In this document: positions 27,421-36,393 of the stretch, piece by piece | How positions within the stretch are numbered: the stretch's first letter is position 1 | Layout of the letters: each line of letters begins with the position of its first letter | The notes under the pieces: generated by a model | The model's input: only the letters and a program-made list of their open reading frames with translations | What the model was told of the DNA's origin: nothing | The model's database searches: none | Program-made: the position numbers and the translations under genes | Source of the DNA: JANWJE01 sp044326545 | GTDB taxonomy: Bacteria; Chlamydiota; Chlamydiia; Chlamydiales; Parachlamydiaceae | Direction: 5' to 3' | NCBI GenBank assembly: GCA_044326545.1 | Contig: JBIRBM010000007.1 | Coordinates: 12,727 to 76,726 of the forward strand | Length of the DNA stretch: 64,000 nt

Positions 27421-28695
27421 TCATTTTTGACCCTCTGAGCTCGAATGAGTAGAGGGGGACTCGATAATCAAGCGGCGTTCATTAAGATCAAGGCTATCTC
27501 TGGGTTCGTTGATCTTTAAGGCCTGTCGCACCTCCTCCATGATAAAGAAGGAGCCGCATATTACAATCATTTCTTGATGTTTAAAGGCCTCTGCTTTTGC
27601 TTGGAACACCCCTTCTTGAATGGATAAATGAGAGGAAATTTTGTGATCAGGAATTCCAAGATTTCGCATCTGCTGATAGAGTGTCTCTAAAGAAGCTCCG
27701 CGTCCATTTTTTGCCTCGACAAGATGATAGTGATTTCCCATTTTTGTGATGCATTGCAAACAACTCTTGAGGTCTTTGTTTTTTGATAGTCCAAACACAA
27801 AGCGAATCGGGTGTGTCGGGTAGTGGTGATTCACCATCATCAAAAGATGCTCGATTCCATTTGGATTATGTGCAACATCTAAAATGATTGGAAGTGGGCC
27901 CTCAACGATTTCAAATCGGCAAGGCTGCCGCGCTTTGAGTCCCTCCTCAATGCAGGCTTGATTGAGCCTGAATAAAGAACGGAGGAAATCAAGGGCTGCC
28001 TGTGCAATGTGGCTGTTTTCTTCTTCGAACAAAGAACTGGAAGAATTGACTTGGCTGCAGGGGCTCTTTTTATCTCTGGCGATTGCTTGAATCAGATCAA
28101 AAGGGACATTAGGGCCTATAATCACCGGAGTTTTTTCCTTTATAATTCCCCCTTTTTCTTTCGCGATGGCATCAAGTGTCGAGCCTAAAATGTCTGTATG
28201 ATCCAAACTAATGGAGGTGATGACCGACAAAATGGGATGAATGACGTTTGTCGCATCTAATCTTCCCCCCAACCCAGTTTCTACAACAGCAACATCTACC
28301 TTCTCTTGAGAAAAATAGAGAAAGGCTAAAAAGGTGGTGAGTTCAAAAAAAGTCGCGGCAATCCCTTTCTCGTCGGTTAATTTAAATAATAAAGGGAGGA
28401 GAGTATTGACGGACTCTTCCGGTATCATGTTTCCGTTAATTCGAATCCTTTCTCTAAAGCTTGAGAGATGAGGAGAGGTGTAAAGACCTACGCGATATCC
28501 CCTTTTTTGAAGGGCATGTGCAATCTTTGTCGAGACTGATCCTTTTCCGTTAGTTCCTGCAATATGAATAGATTTAAAAGATCGATCGGGGAAATCAAGT
28601 AATTCTTGAAGGCGTTTAGCATTTTCAAGTCCAAGCTTAGCTCCTCCAAATAAATTCACGTTAAAGAGTCTTTGTATCAGATCTTCATAACTCAT
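27421..28695 (-). CDS. folC: Folylpolyglutamate synthase / dihydrofolate synthase
   Basis: Mur-ligase-family enzyme adding glutamate to dihydropteroate and folates. The ATP loop is GTNGKGSVS at residues 47-55, followed by GLYTSPHLSSFRERI, ETGLGGRLDATNV and SLDHTDILG; the late DVAHNP motif is also present. I place the start at 28695 (MSYEDLIQRLF), not the frame's first Met at 28770, because the family begins there and the longer form would run 75 bases further into the PHP gene. The chosen start overlaps the PHP stop by 11 bases, implying coupled translation. Length 424 residues is usual. Confidence 0.94.
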   Translation of the reverse strand: MSYEDLIQRLFNVNLFGGAKLGLENAKRLQELLDFPDRSFKSIHIAGTNGKGSVSTKIAHALQKRGYRVGLYTSPHLSSFRERIRINGNMIPEESVNTLLPLLFKLTDEKGIAATFFELTTFLAFLYFSQEKVDVAVVETGLGGRLDATNVIHPILSVITSISLDHTDILGSTLDAIAKEKGGIIKEKTPVIIGPNVPFDLIQAIARDKKSPCSQVNSSSSLFEEENSHIAQAALDFLRSLFRLNQACIEEGLKARQPCRFEIVEGPLPIILDVAHNPNGIEHLLMMVNHHYPTHPIRFVFGLSKNKDLKSCLQCITKMGNHYHLVEAKNGRGASLETLYQQMRNLGIPDHKISSHLSIQEGVFQAKAEAFKHQEMIVICGSFFIMEEVRQALKINEPRDSLDLNERRLIIESPSTHSSSEGQK

Positions 28696-29533
28696 GAAAA
28701 GTTCTCTGATTTTCTTGAAAATGATTGTCGAGAATGGTGAATGTCTCTTCGCCCACCCAAGAGGAGCCAAGTCCTAGATTTGGTTTAATTGATCCATGGA
28801 AATCAGACCCGCCTGTGATGAGCCATCCCTTGCGGGCCCCAATTTTTAACCAGCGTTCATGCGCGGAAGGTGGAAATCGGCCGTAATATCCTTCAATGCC
28901 ATCAAATGGCATGTCAAGCAAATCTTTTATAATGCCAACCTGTTCAATTAAATGAGGGTGGGCGATCACAGCAAGTCCTTTGGCTTGATGAATGAGGCAG
29001 AGTGTCTCTTCAACGCTAAAGGTCTCTGCCGGAACAAAGCACGATTTACCCTCTCCAAGATATTCTTGAAATGCTTGTTGTATATTTTTAACATATCCTT
29101 TTTTCATCATGGCAAGAGCGATATGGGGACGACCCAGAGAATCACTTGAAGGGAGAAAAGATAAATCTTCAGGTTCGAGGGGCATTCCTTTCGTCATTAA
29201 ACGATCGAGCATTTTTTGATAACGCATGTTTCTTCGTTTGTGATGTCTTTGGCAAAATGCAGCGATAGTGGAGCACTCAAGGGGAAAACTGTATGCCAAA
29301 ATATGCACACTTGTCTGGCGATGAATGGCTGAGAATTCCAATCCTGAAATGAGCCTTACATCTCTTTCTCGAGCAATAGGAAGAGCTTCTTGATAAGCAG
29401 AAAAAGTGTCGTGATCAGTAATTGAGAGTCCTTGTAAGTGCAAATCACACGCCAATTTGATGATGTCCGAAGGGGAAACTGTTCCATCTGAACAAGTGGT
29501 ATGACAATGCAAGTCTGCTCTGAAATGATTCAT
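28685..29533 (-). CDS. PHP-domain phosphoesterase, TrpH/YciV-like
   Basis: A 282-residue metal-dependent phosphoesterase. DLHCHTTCSDGTVSP, LSITDHDTFSAYQEA, ISGLEFSA, AHPHL and GGSDFHG are the metal-binding PHP motifs. The closest characterised relatives, as I recall, are E. coli YciV (RNase AM) and 3',5'-nucleoside bisphosphate phosphatases. It is two bases after the murB stop and overlaps folC, so it is an integral part of the operon. The exact substrate cannot be read from the sequence. Confidence 0.9.
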   Translation of the reverse strand: MNHFRADLHCHTTCSDGTVSPSDIIKLACDLHLQGLSITDHDTFSAYQEALPIARERDVRLISGLEFSAIHRQTSVHILAYSFPLECSTIAAFCQRHHKRRNMRYQKMLDRLMTKGMPLEPEDLSFLPSSDSLGRPHIALAMMKKGYVKNIQQAFQEYLGEGKSCFVPAETFSVEETLCLIHQAKGLAVIAHPHLIEQVGIIKDLLDMPFDGIEGYYGRFPPSAHERWLKIGARKGWLITGGSDFHGSIKPNLGLGSSWVGEETFTILDNHFQENQRTFHEL

Positions 29534-29535
29534 GA

Positions 29536-30438
29536 CTATGACCTATCTCCATTCAAATGACAGTTATGTTGTGTGTCGTTGAACGGAATGCAGTGGACCT
29601 CCTCTTCTAAATCAACTCCTGTCTGTGTTTTGACCTCTGTTTTTACATATTGAATGAGGTTGAGGATGTCTGCCGAACTGGCACCATCAGAATTAATTAA
29701 AAAATTAGCGTGGACAGTAGAGACCTCAGCCCCTCCAATCTTAACCCCTTTAAGGCCGCTTTTTTCAATAAGGGCGCCCGCATGTCCGCAAGAGGGGTTT
29801 CGGAAAATGCAACCGGCCGATTTTGCCTGATAAGGTTGGGTTTTCTTCCGATATTCGATAATATCGAGTTGTTTTTGACGAGCATGAGGGGAGGGGGTAA
29901 GTTGAAAAACAGCCCCTACGATTGCCCCTTTTTTCTGTTGAAACGACGAAAATCGATAATCAAAGGAGAGGGCTGATTTCGATAAACAGAGGAGCTCTCC
30001 ATCAGAGGTGATAAAATCAACAGAAACCAAACTTTGAGAGGTTTCATTTCCATTGGCCCCCGCATTCATGTAAATGGCTCCCCCGACGCTCCCTGGAATT
30101 CCTGAGGCAAATTCTAATCCTGACCATCCTTGCCGAGCTGTTTGAGATCCAAGTAAAGAAAAACTATACCCGGCTCCAACATGCCAAGTGTCATTGCTCA
30201 CTTTATTGAGAAATTGAATGCGATTGGCAATCACAAGTCCTTGAAACCCTCTGTCATCAAAGAGTGAATTGGATCCTTTGCCCACTATGCAATACGGGAT
30301 GTTCTCTTGTTTGCAGTAAAGAAGAACTTCTTGCATGGTGGAAATATCATGTACGTCAATGAAATAATCTGCCGATCCGCCAATTCCGAATGTGGAGAGC
30401 TCTTTTAATGAGCGATGACGTTCGAACCTATTCTTCAC
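29536..30438 (-). CDS. murB: UDP-N-acetylenolpyruvoylglucosamine reductase
   Basis: FAD enzyme making UDP-MurNAc, the second step of peptidoglycan precursor synthesis. Motifs: STFGIGGSADYFIDV, GKGSNSLFDDRG, ASGIPGSVGGAIYMNAGANG and EKSGLKG. I place the start at GTG 30438, with AAAGGA eight bases upstream and an 11-base overlap with nusB; the upstream ATG would add 33 residues lying inside nusB. The chosen form has 300 residues, usual for short (type II) MurB. The proton-donor position reads SAGCIFRNP, so Cys replaces the commoner Ser, as in some type II enzymes. Its presence implies a peptidoglycan pathway. Confidence 0.94.
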   Translation of the reverse strand: MKNRFERHRSLKELSTFGIGGSADYFIDVHDISTMQEVLLYCKQENIPYCIVGKGSNSLFDDRGFQGLVIANRIQFLNKVSNDTWHVGAGYSFSLLGSQTARQGWSGLEFASGIPGSVGGAIYMNAGANGNETSQSLVSVDFITSDGELLCLSKSALSFDYRFSSFQQKKGAIVGAVFQLTPSPHARQKQLDIIEYRKKTQPYQAKSAGCIFRNPSCGHAGALIEKSGLKGVKIGGAEVSTVHANFLINSDGASSADILNLIQYVKTEVKTQTGVDLEEEVHCIPFNDTQHNCHLNGDRS

Positions 30439-30952
30439 TTTTATGTTCCTTTCGGAGCGATTCTTGGGTGATTTCTGAGGCAAGGTTTTCACTTTGCAAA
30501 AGTGTGTTAGCCTTTTCGCTAAGAGGAGCCGCATCAACTTCGAGCCCTTCCTTTTTTTTGTAAAGATGATCGAGTAGTGCGTTAACGAATGAGGCAGATT
30601 CGGGAGTGTTAAATTTTCTAGATAAACGGATCGCTTCTGCTATGGCCACCTTATGAGGAATTTGCTCGTCATACAGAAGCTCAAAAACGGCTAATCTTAA
30701 GATGTTTTTGGTGACGATTTGTATCCGATTGAAGTCGTAAGAAGTTGAAACGGAAGAGATTAATAAATCTATTTCAGGAAGTAATCGTTTGATTTTTTCA
30801 ACACGTTCTTGCGCTAAACGGACATTTTTTTTGGAAACAGCAAGTTCGCTCATGATTAATTCTAACATTAATGTTTCATCTGAGGGGATGATCTCTTGAC
30901 TATATAAAAGTTGAAAAACGATTTCACGGAATTTTTGTTGTGATAGAGCCAT
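30428..30952 (-). CDS. nusB: Transcription antitermination factor NusB
   Basis: RNA-binding helical protein of the NusB/NusE rRNA antitermination complex. FREIVFQLLYSQEI, ILRLAVFELLYDEQIPHKVAIAEAIRLSRKF and SASFVNALLDHL are diagnostic. The 174-residue chain has an extra charged tail after about residue 140. It is first in a leftward operon of five genes. The 220 bases upstream are shared with the divergent gene at 31174 and are AT-rich. Confidence 0.93.
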   Translation of the reverse strand: MALSQQKFREIVFQLLYSQEIIPSDETLMLELIMSELAVSKKNVRLAQERVEKIKRLLPEIDLLISSVSTSYDFNRIQIVTKNILRLAVFELLYDEQIPHKVAIAEAIRLSRKFNTPESASFVNALLDHLYKKKEGLEVDAAPLSEKANTLLQSENLASEITQESLRKEHKSEE

Positions 30953-31173
30953 GGGTGCCTAGTGATTTTAAAATAAAAAAGGAAACACAATAAGTGTAGC
31001 AAAACATCTTGTTTTAAACTAGTTCATACTCATGAACTGTGAAAGTTCGGGCGATACATTTCCCTCAAACCTCTTAATACTTAGAGTCTGTTTCTAATTC
31101 TTTATTTTTTCTTATTAAATTCTTTATTCTTTTTTGTTATGATCTTTTTTAATTTGTTTTAAGGGTTTTTATC

Positions 31174-32715
31174 ATGAATAAGACTGCACCCTCTTTGGGT
31201 TTAGAAGATTGTCCCATTTTTATTCCGCCAAAATCGTCAATGAAAGATTTAGCTAAATCTTGGGTTTATGATCTCATCACCTTAGGTCTGCAAAGTTCAT
31301 CGAAGCTTATCTTAGCGGAAAGGGAGATTGCTTTGCTTGAGAGAAATCAAAAAACTCTTCAGCTGCAGCTGGCAAATGGAAGAGAGTCTTTAGAATTGCT
31401 CTTAGTCGATATAGAAAAAGTTGCACGTTCTTTAAATGATCCCTCCTCGTATACCAACTTTCAAGCAAAGATGAATCTGTGTAAAAAAAAACTGGGACAG
31501 ATCCATTTTACATCTGTTAAATTAGATTCAAACGTGACTCCTCTTGCCATGGAATCACTCACCTATCTCAAGAACATTGTGTTGAATGTTCTCACGGCGG
31601 GTTTTTATGGCGTGTTAAGAGTGAAGTGTTTAACGCATAAAAAAGCGCTGCTTATTCATCAAAATACGCATTTGAGCCATAAACTCCCATCCGAATTTGA
31701 GAAAACGCAAACAGATTATCAGAAAAGAATTGATCTCTTAGAAAAAATGTCTCTTAGCTTCATTAAAACGATAATCGCCATTAAAAATGAAGATGTTAAG
31801 AAGACTCTCGATGATCAAAAATTTCAAATTGATAAAAAGACAATTGAAATGCCTGGGCCTCTTCCTCCCAGGTTTGCAGGTCATGATGCTGAATTGCTTA
31901 AATTTGAACAATACTACCATCATAACAAAACAATAGATCCGGCACTTGCAGGTGATTATGGGCTTAGTGACCGGCAGACCGCAAGAGCGCTATTCACCCC
32001 TTATACTAGAATTGCAAATAATGAAGATAGCAGCACTCCTGATCAATTAGTCAAGAATATGTTCAAGTATGTTTTGAACGAGCATCTCGTTTCAAAACAA
32101 TGGCTGAAAAGTGATCAAATGAAGACAGCTGTTTATCGAAAAAAAAGGGTTGCGATTTGTTATTGCGTTGCTTTGGAATTTATCCGGCATAGTCAACTGA
32201 TGAAGATAGACTGCCATGGCTATGGTCTTAAATTGAGAAATGATGACGCCGTGATATTGACTCCTTCTTTACCTGAAAGAGTGGAACGACGTAAAGTTAA
32301 AGGGGGAGGTCTTCTGGAAAAAACGATCATTTTCAAAAGAGTGAACGCTCCATTTACTCCGCCTGCCAATGATCCCGAATTCCCTTATGGGATAGATCCT
32401 GTATCTGCAGCGCTTCTTTATCGGAAGGTTCTCAGCAAGCAAGAGCAGAGGGTCGTTGATACATTATTGATAGAATCTTTAACGCCACATAATGATCCAA
32501 ATTTAGCCATGGCTAAGGCTGCGTTAACAGGTTCTAGAGGGGGGGTAATCGATCAAACTGTTGGTTTTATCAAAGAAGTGGGGGAGGCGATTAATAAGAA
32601 TTTTGCCCTTATGCTTGATGCTGAATGGGAAAAAGAGGCGTGTTGTAAGATCGCGATACCCGCTCTTGCAATCTGGCAATCTGCCCAATCGAATGAAATT
32701 TTAAATGAATCATAA
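31174..32715 (+). CDS. Unknown protein, tandem paralogue of the OTU-like protein
   Basis: A 513-residue protein of unknown function. Two copies of a small motif occur: VYDLITLGL at about 31-39 and LNVLTAGFYG at about 137-146. Each is a short hydrophobic helix with the pattern [N/D]-x-[LI]-T-x-G, followed by a charged helical segment. From about residue 280 onward it aligns with the next gene's middle part (shared FTPP, GIDPV and EVGEAINKNF versus DMGEAIEKKF). It lacks the C-terminal OTU-like part. AAGGG nine bases before the ATG supports the start. With the next gene 14 bases away it forms a two-gene operon made by duplication. It is probably a membrane-associated effector-like protein. Confidence 0.7.
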   Translation: MNKTAPSLGLEDCPIFIPPKSSMKDLAKSWVYDLITLGLQSSSKLILAEREIALLERNQKTLQLQLANGRESLELLLVDIEKVARSLNDPSSYTNFQAKMNLCKKKLGQIHFTSVKLDSNVTPLAMESLTYLKNIVLNVLTAGFYGVLRVKCLTHKKALLIHQNTHLSHKLPSEFEKTQTDYQKRIDLLEKMSLSFIKTIIAIKNEDVKKTLDDQKFQIDKKTIEMPGPLPPRFAGHDAELLKFEQYYHHNKTIDPALAGDYGLSDRQTARALFTPYTRIANNEDSSTPDQLVKNMFKYVLNEHLVSKQWLKSDQMKTAVYRKKRVAICYCVALEFIRHSQLMKIDCHGYGLKLRNDDAVILTPSLPERVERRKVKGGGLLEKTIIFKRVNAPFTPPANDPEFPYGIDPVSAALLYRKVLSKQEQRVVDTLLIESLTPHNDPNLAMAKAALTGSRGGVIDQTVGFIKEVGEAINKNFALMLDAEWEKEACCKIAIPALAIWQSAQSNEILNES

Positions 32716-32729
32716 ATTTAGGTCATCAA

Positions 32730-35012
32730 ATGGTTTCTGTTTCTCAAGCGCCGTCCCCTCATTTTTACTTGAATTGGGTAAAAACCCATTCAAATGATTG
32801 CAAAGTGATCACTTTTCTTCTTTTTAATATGTTGACCGTTGGAATTTATGAGGCTTATTCAGCGGCAGCTTTAGATCAGAAATATCGAATTCTTCAGCAG
32901 AGGCAAATCAAGTTATTGAATAAACAGGAGGAGATCAATAAGTCGGTTAAAGAAATCGATGCTGTTTTTCAGTCCCTGTTCGAAAAAATAGAGAAGATCC
33001 CCTCTTTTGTGGTTAGCGAATCTCAATTGGATGAGATTGACAATCGAATAGGAAATATTTCCTCTCACGTCAGTGAGACACCTTCTCCCTCTTTTATCTT
33101 TATCACAAGATTATGTTTAAACATCATAACGCTCGGTTATCATGGTTATTTAGAATCGAGTCTCCTGAGGGATAAAAATCTAAAGATGAGTCAGGAAAAC
33201 GACTCTTTGATGTTAAAAAATAAAGAAAGAGCAACAGTCAAAACAAACTACCTCAATAGCCAATCTGAATTGTTGAGACAGTACGTCATACTGAAGAATC
33301 CTCTTAGATCGCGGACGATCATTAAAAGCGGAAATATCGCGGATCAATTAACTAAAACTGAACAACAAAAAACAAAAATTAAAGAAGATTTAGAAAAATT
33401 AAAGAACGCTTTAAAAACACAAACAGGAGACTGTGGCATACTTGGACCAATCGATCGATCGATTAAGCTGTCAAACGACCGGGCAATCACTCCGACGTCT
33501 CCTTTAGGAATGAATCCTCTCTTCGCAAACATGACCGATCAGGATGGTCAGTTCAATTCACATAACCTGATGCCTTATGTGTTTGTCAAAAATGTATTTC
33601 AAGAGTCTTTTGAACGATTAGTAGAACTGGGTGATCCTCATTCAAACAGGAACGGCAACTGCTCTATCCACTTTAATCGAAGCTCCGAGATATTTACGAA
33701 TCCTAACTGCACGATGAATATGAAGGTGGTCTATCGATTGATGGCTCTCATCCTTGTTGATCGATCAATCATTCTCAACGATCACACGGTTAAGCTTAAT
33801 CGTGAGGGACTCACGATGTTTTCATCATGCCCCGAACATGTCCGCTCGTGGAAAAAAGAGGGGATGAGTTCAGAAACTCTCGTCAACTTTATGTATCATG
33901 ATCATTTTACCCCTCCTTCTGGAAAAGAATTATCTAAAGGAATTGATCCTGTTTTAGCTAAACAACTATTGATGCATCTGGATCATGATGAAGGGAACAC
34001 GCTATTTTCAGTCTTAATGGAGCCCGTGATTCCCGATGATGATGATGTTTTAAAGAGATGTTTACAAAAATTTAAATCCGATACCGATTCCGGTAGAAAG
34101 ATAAGGGGGGCGTATGGGCTCCTTTGTGATATGGGCGAGGCGATAGAAAAGAAATTTGGGCCTTTTCTTTCCTCTTGTTGGTTAGAGCTAGCTGATGGTG
34201 ATGATCAGATCCCTCTTATAAAAGAGGTTGAGGAGGTGATCATCGAACAGGCAACAGAAGAAGATCTCGTGGAATGGGAAATCGACATTGAAAGTTTTCG
34301 CAGAGTCGATCCCTCTTTTGCTCAGATGATTTTAGAGTCGCAAGCTCATTATAAACGGATTTGGTCAAATATGAGCCAACAGCTGCTTGTTAAGCCTTAT
34401 GCTGCCGAACAAGCGTTAACGCAGATGAATGGAGCAAATTTTAAGAATGCCTTAAGAGAGCAGTTCTATGTTTGGTATCAAATGTTAGATGGACACTACT
34501 GCCTTTTTTCTGCTTTATGTGCCATTACGTTATCAGATCCATCGCAATTTACTGCAAAGAATGTGACAAAGATTCATCACGCGATGGCAAATTATTTGGA
34601 TAAGCCCGAAGTGGCCGAGCGCTTTGGTTCCTTGATTCAATCGCAGCATCAGATGAGCGTCGCCCAATATCAGGCTAAACTCAGAAAGATATTTCTTAAC
34701 GAATTTTTAGGAGAGACCGAAATTGCCATTTTTGCCCATCTTATGGGGGTTCGCCTTATTCTCTTTTTTCCTGAAGACAAAAATTTTAGCAAAACAAAAC
34801 TAGATGAATATGGCCTTCAAACGCCCATTTCCTCTCTTAATTATTTTGGTCCTAATACGAAAGAGCGTCTTTATCTGACCTATCAAACAACGGGTCAAAA
34901 TTATTATTACACCTTTCCTAGGTTGAAGAATGATGCCTTAAGGGGTGATGCAGGTGATTCTGTGAAGAAATTGAATCATTACTGGAATACCGTTCGGCAC
35001 AATACCTATTAA
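32730..35012 (+). CDS. Effector-like protein with C-terminal OTU-like domain
   Basis: A 760-residue protein. The N-terminus carries the same doubled motif as its neighbour (FNMLTVGIY near 33, LNIITLGYHGY near 130) with coiled-coil between. The middle (about 270-500) is paralogous to the preceding protein. Residues about 580-735 fit the ovarian-tumour cysteine protease fold: DGHYCLFSALC with Cys591, then FLGETEIAIFAHLMGV and LILFF, and a closing GQNYYYTF. OTU proteins normally have His-Tyr at that last place; here it is Asn724-Tyr, and one residue is inserted between Gly and Tyr-Cys in the Cys box. So the fold is likely, but activity on ubiquitin is uncertain. No signal peptide; type III secretion would be the expected route. 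Confidence 0.75.
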   Translation: MVSVSQAPSPHFYLNWVKTHSNDCKVITFLLFNMLTVGIYEAYSAAALDQKYRILQQRQIKLLNKQEEINKSVKEIDAVFQSLFEKIEKIPSFVVSESQLDEIDNRIGNISSHVSETPSPSFIFITRLCLNIITLGYHGYLESSLLRDKNLKMSQENDSLMLKNKERATVKTNYLNSQSELLRQYVILKNPLRSRTIIKSGNIADQLTKTEQQKTKIKEDLEKLKNALKTQTGDCGILGPIDRSIKLSNDRAITPTSPLGMNPLFANMTDQDGQFNSHNLMPYVFVKNVFQESFERLVELGDPHSNRNGNCSIHFNRSSEIFTNPNCTMNMKVVYRLMALILVDRSIILNDHTVKLNREGLTMFSSCPEHVRSWKKEGMSSETLVNFMYHDHFTPPSGKELSKGIDPVLAKQLLMHLDHDEGNTLFSVLMEPVIPDDDDVLKRCLQKFKSDTDSGRKIRGAYGLLCDMGEAIEKKFGPFLSSCWLELADGDDQIPLIKEVEEVIIEQATEEDLVEWEIDIESFRRVDPSFAQMILESQAHYKRIWSNMSQQLLVKPYAAEQALTQMNGANFKNALREQFYVWYQMLDGHYCLFSALCAITLSDPSQFTAKNVTKIHHAMANYLDKPEVAERFGSLIQSQHQMSVAQYQAKLRKIFLNEFLGETEIAIFAHLMGVRLILFFPEDKNFSKTKLDEYGLQTPISSLNYFGPNTKERLYLTYQTTGQNYYYTFPRLKNDALRGDAGDSVKKLNHYWNTVRHNTY

Positions 35013-35169
35013 TTTTAATGCCATTAGAATCTGTTCAGGTTCTTAAACGGCAGGAGGGGGGGCATTGTTTTTGCTATGCAAGATGTTGTGCGTAAAAACT
35101 TCTTGAAATGCTATCTGTTTTTTGGTATATGAGACCCCTTTTCCTTGATTTTACTGTGGTGTGTGATTT

Positions 35170-35775
35170 ATGCAAGCAATTTTTTTAGATACCGAGACAA
35201 CAGGCCTTGATCCTCTTTCTCACCGTTTGTTAGAAATCGCGTTCAAAATTGTCGATATTCCATCAGGATATGAAAAATTAACTTATCAAGCCATTATCAA
35301 ACAACCTTTAGAGATTTGGGAGAAAAGGGATCCGACAAGTGTTCAGGTTAACGGATTCGAATGGGAGAAAGTCCAATTGGGTAAAGATGAGGCGATTGTC
35401 CGGCAAGAAATTATACAAATTTTCACCGATTTAGAGATTCAAAGAGGGTCGGCAGTCTATATTTGTCAAAATCCAGCTTTTGATCGGAATTTTTTTGCAC
35501 AGCTCATCGACGTTTATACGCAAGAAAAGATGCGTTGGCCTTATCACTGGCTCGATTTCGCTTCGATGTATTGGGCTCTACAGATTAAGGCTTACCGGGA
35601 GATAAGAACTCCTTTCCCTAAAGAGATGAGCCTTTCGAAAAATGCGATCGCTCAGCGCAATCAATTGCCCATAGAGTCTTTACCTCACTCTGCATTAAAT
35701 GGCGTAGACCATCTTCTCCTTTGTTATCGCACCGTTGTGGGATTTGACGGAAAAATGTTGCAAGAACCTGTTTAA
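35170..35775 (+). CDS. DEDDh 3'-5' exonuclease, DnaQ/RNase T type
   Basis: A 201-residue exonuclease-like protein. Exo I is FLDTETTGLDPLSHRLLEIA (Asp7, Glu9), Exo II includes QNPAFDRNFF, and Exo III is LPHSALNGVDH with the DEDDh His and Asp. It could be a proofreading-type epsilon paralogue or an RNase; the length is too short to hold a polymerase-binding extension. It ends seven bases from the convergent methyltransferase gene at 35783. Substrate is not clear from the sequence. Confidence 0.88.
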   Translation: MQAIFLDTETTGLDPLSHRLLEIAFKIVDIPSGYEKLTYQAIIKQPLEIWEKRDPTSVQVNGFEWEKVQLGKDEAIVRQEIIQIFTDLEIQRGSAVYICQNPAFDRNFFAQLIDVYTQEKMRWPYHWLDFASMYWALQIKAYREIRTPFPKEMSLSKNAIAQRNQLPIESLPHSALNGVDHLLLCYRTVVGFDGKMLQEPV

Positions 35776-35782
35776 ACAGCCT

Positions 35783-36379
35783 TTAAGAAGCTGCTTTTTG
35801 AATAATCAGCAAACTTGGAGCCTTTTGACGATTCAGCCATCCATGATGGGAGCAACTCCATTCTTTCGGAGGAAGTTGATGGGCGTAGTGAAGGACCTCC
35901 TCTTTTTCTTTCGCCCCTTCTTCATGTCCGCAATAGCAAGTGACGCTGATGACTCCTCCTGGTTGAAGGAGTTTTCTCGCCTCATCTAAACTTCTTAAAG
36001 TTGTTGATCTCTGCGTTGTCTGTGCTTTGTCTCCCCCGGGTAAGTAACCTAAATTGTAGACAATTAATTTTACGCTATTGGGGATGATTTCAGGTGGAAA
36101 ATTTGAGTGACACCTCTGTTCTAACGAAAGTTTTTCTTTGAGGCTTGGTTCTAAATCATGTGCAATCAGCTGCGCTGTGGAATGAATCGCTTGCAGTTGA
36201 ATGTCGAATGAATAGACTTTTCCTCTGTCGACTGATAGGGTCAGTTGGCATAATTTGAGGGTGTCGTGTCCATTTCCACATGTTGCATCAATGACGATAT
36301 CACCGATTTGCACAATTTGCGACCAATATGAATGGGCTAAATCAAGATGAGATTGAAAAAGAGGGAAAGAAGATCTCAT
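35783..36379 (-). CDS. mnmM: SAM-dependent methyltransferase, MnmM/YtqB family
   Basis: Class I methyltransferase of 198 residues. Motif I is VIDATCGNGHDT; a later acidic end of strand two is YSFDIQ. NLGYLPGGDK is the characteristic loop of the YtqB family, recently assigned to the last methyl transfer in tRNA wobble mnm5s2U formation. TLRSLDEARKLLQPGGVISVTCYCGHEEG also fits. It follows an Asp23/AmaP-like pair on the same strand by 14 bases, so it is likely cotranscribed although functionally unrelated. Confidence 0.85.
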   Translation of the reverse strand: MRSSFPLFQSHLDLAHSYWSQIVQIGDIVIDATCGNGHDTLKLCQLTLSVDRGKVYSFDIQLQAIHSTAQLIAHDLEPSLKEKLSLEQRCHSNFPPEIIPNSVKLIVYNLGYLPGGDKAQTTQRSTTLRSLDEARKLLQPGGVISVTCYCGHEEGAKEKEEVLHYAHQLPPKEWSCSHHGWLNRQKAPSLLIIQKAAS

Positions 36380-36393
36380 AGAATCATGATCAT

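Noticed and set aside
31985..32000. AAGAGCGCTATT inside the gene at 31174 as an R1 copy
   Set aside because: It lies in a coding region conserved in frame and lacks the flanking arms; probably chance.
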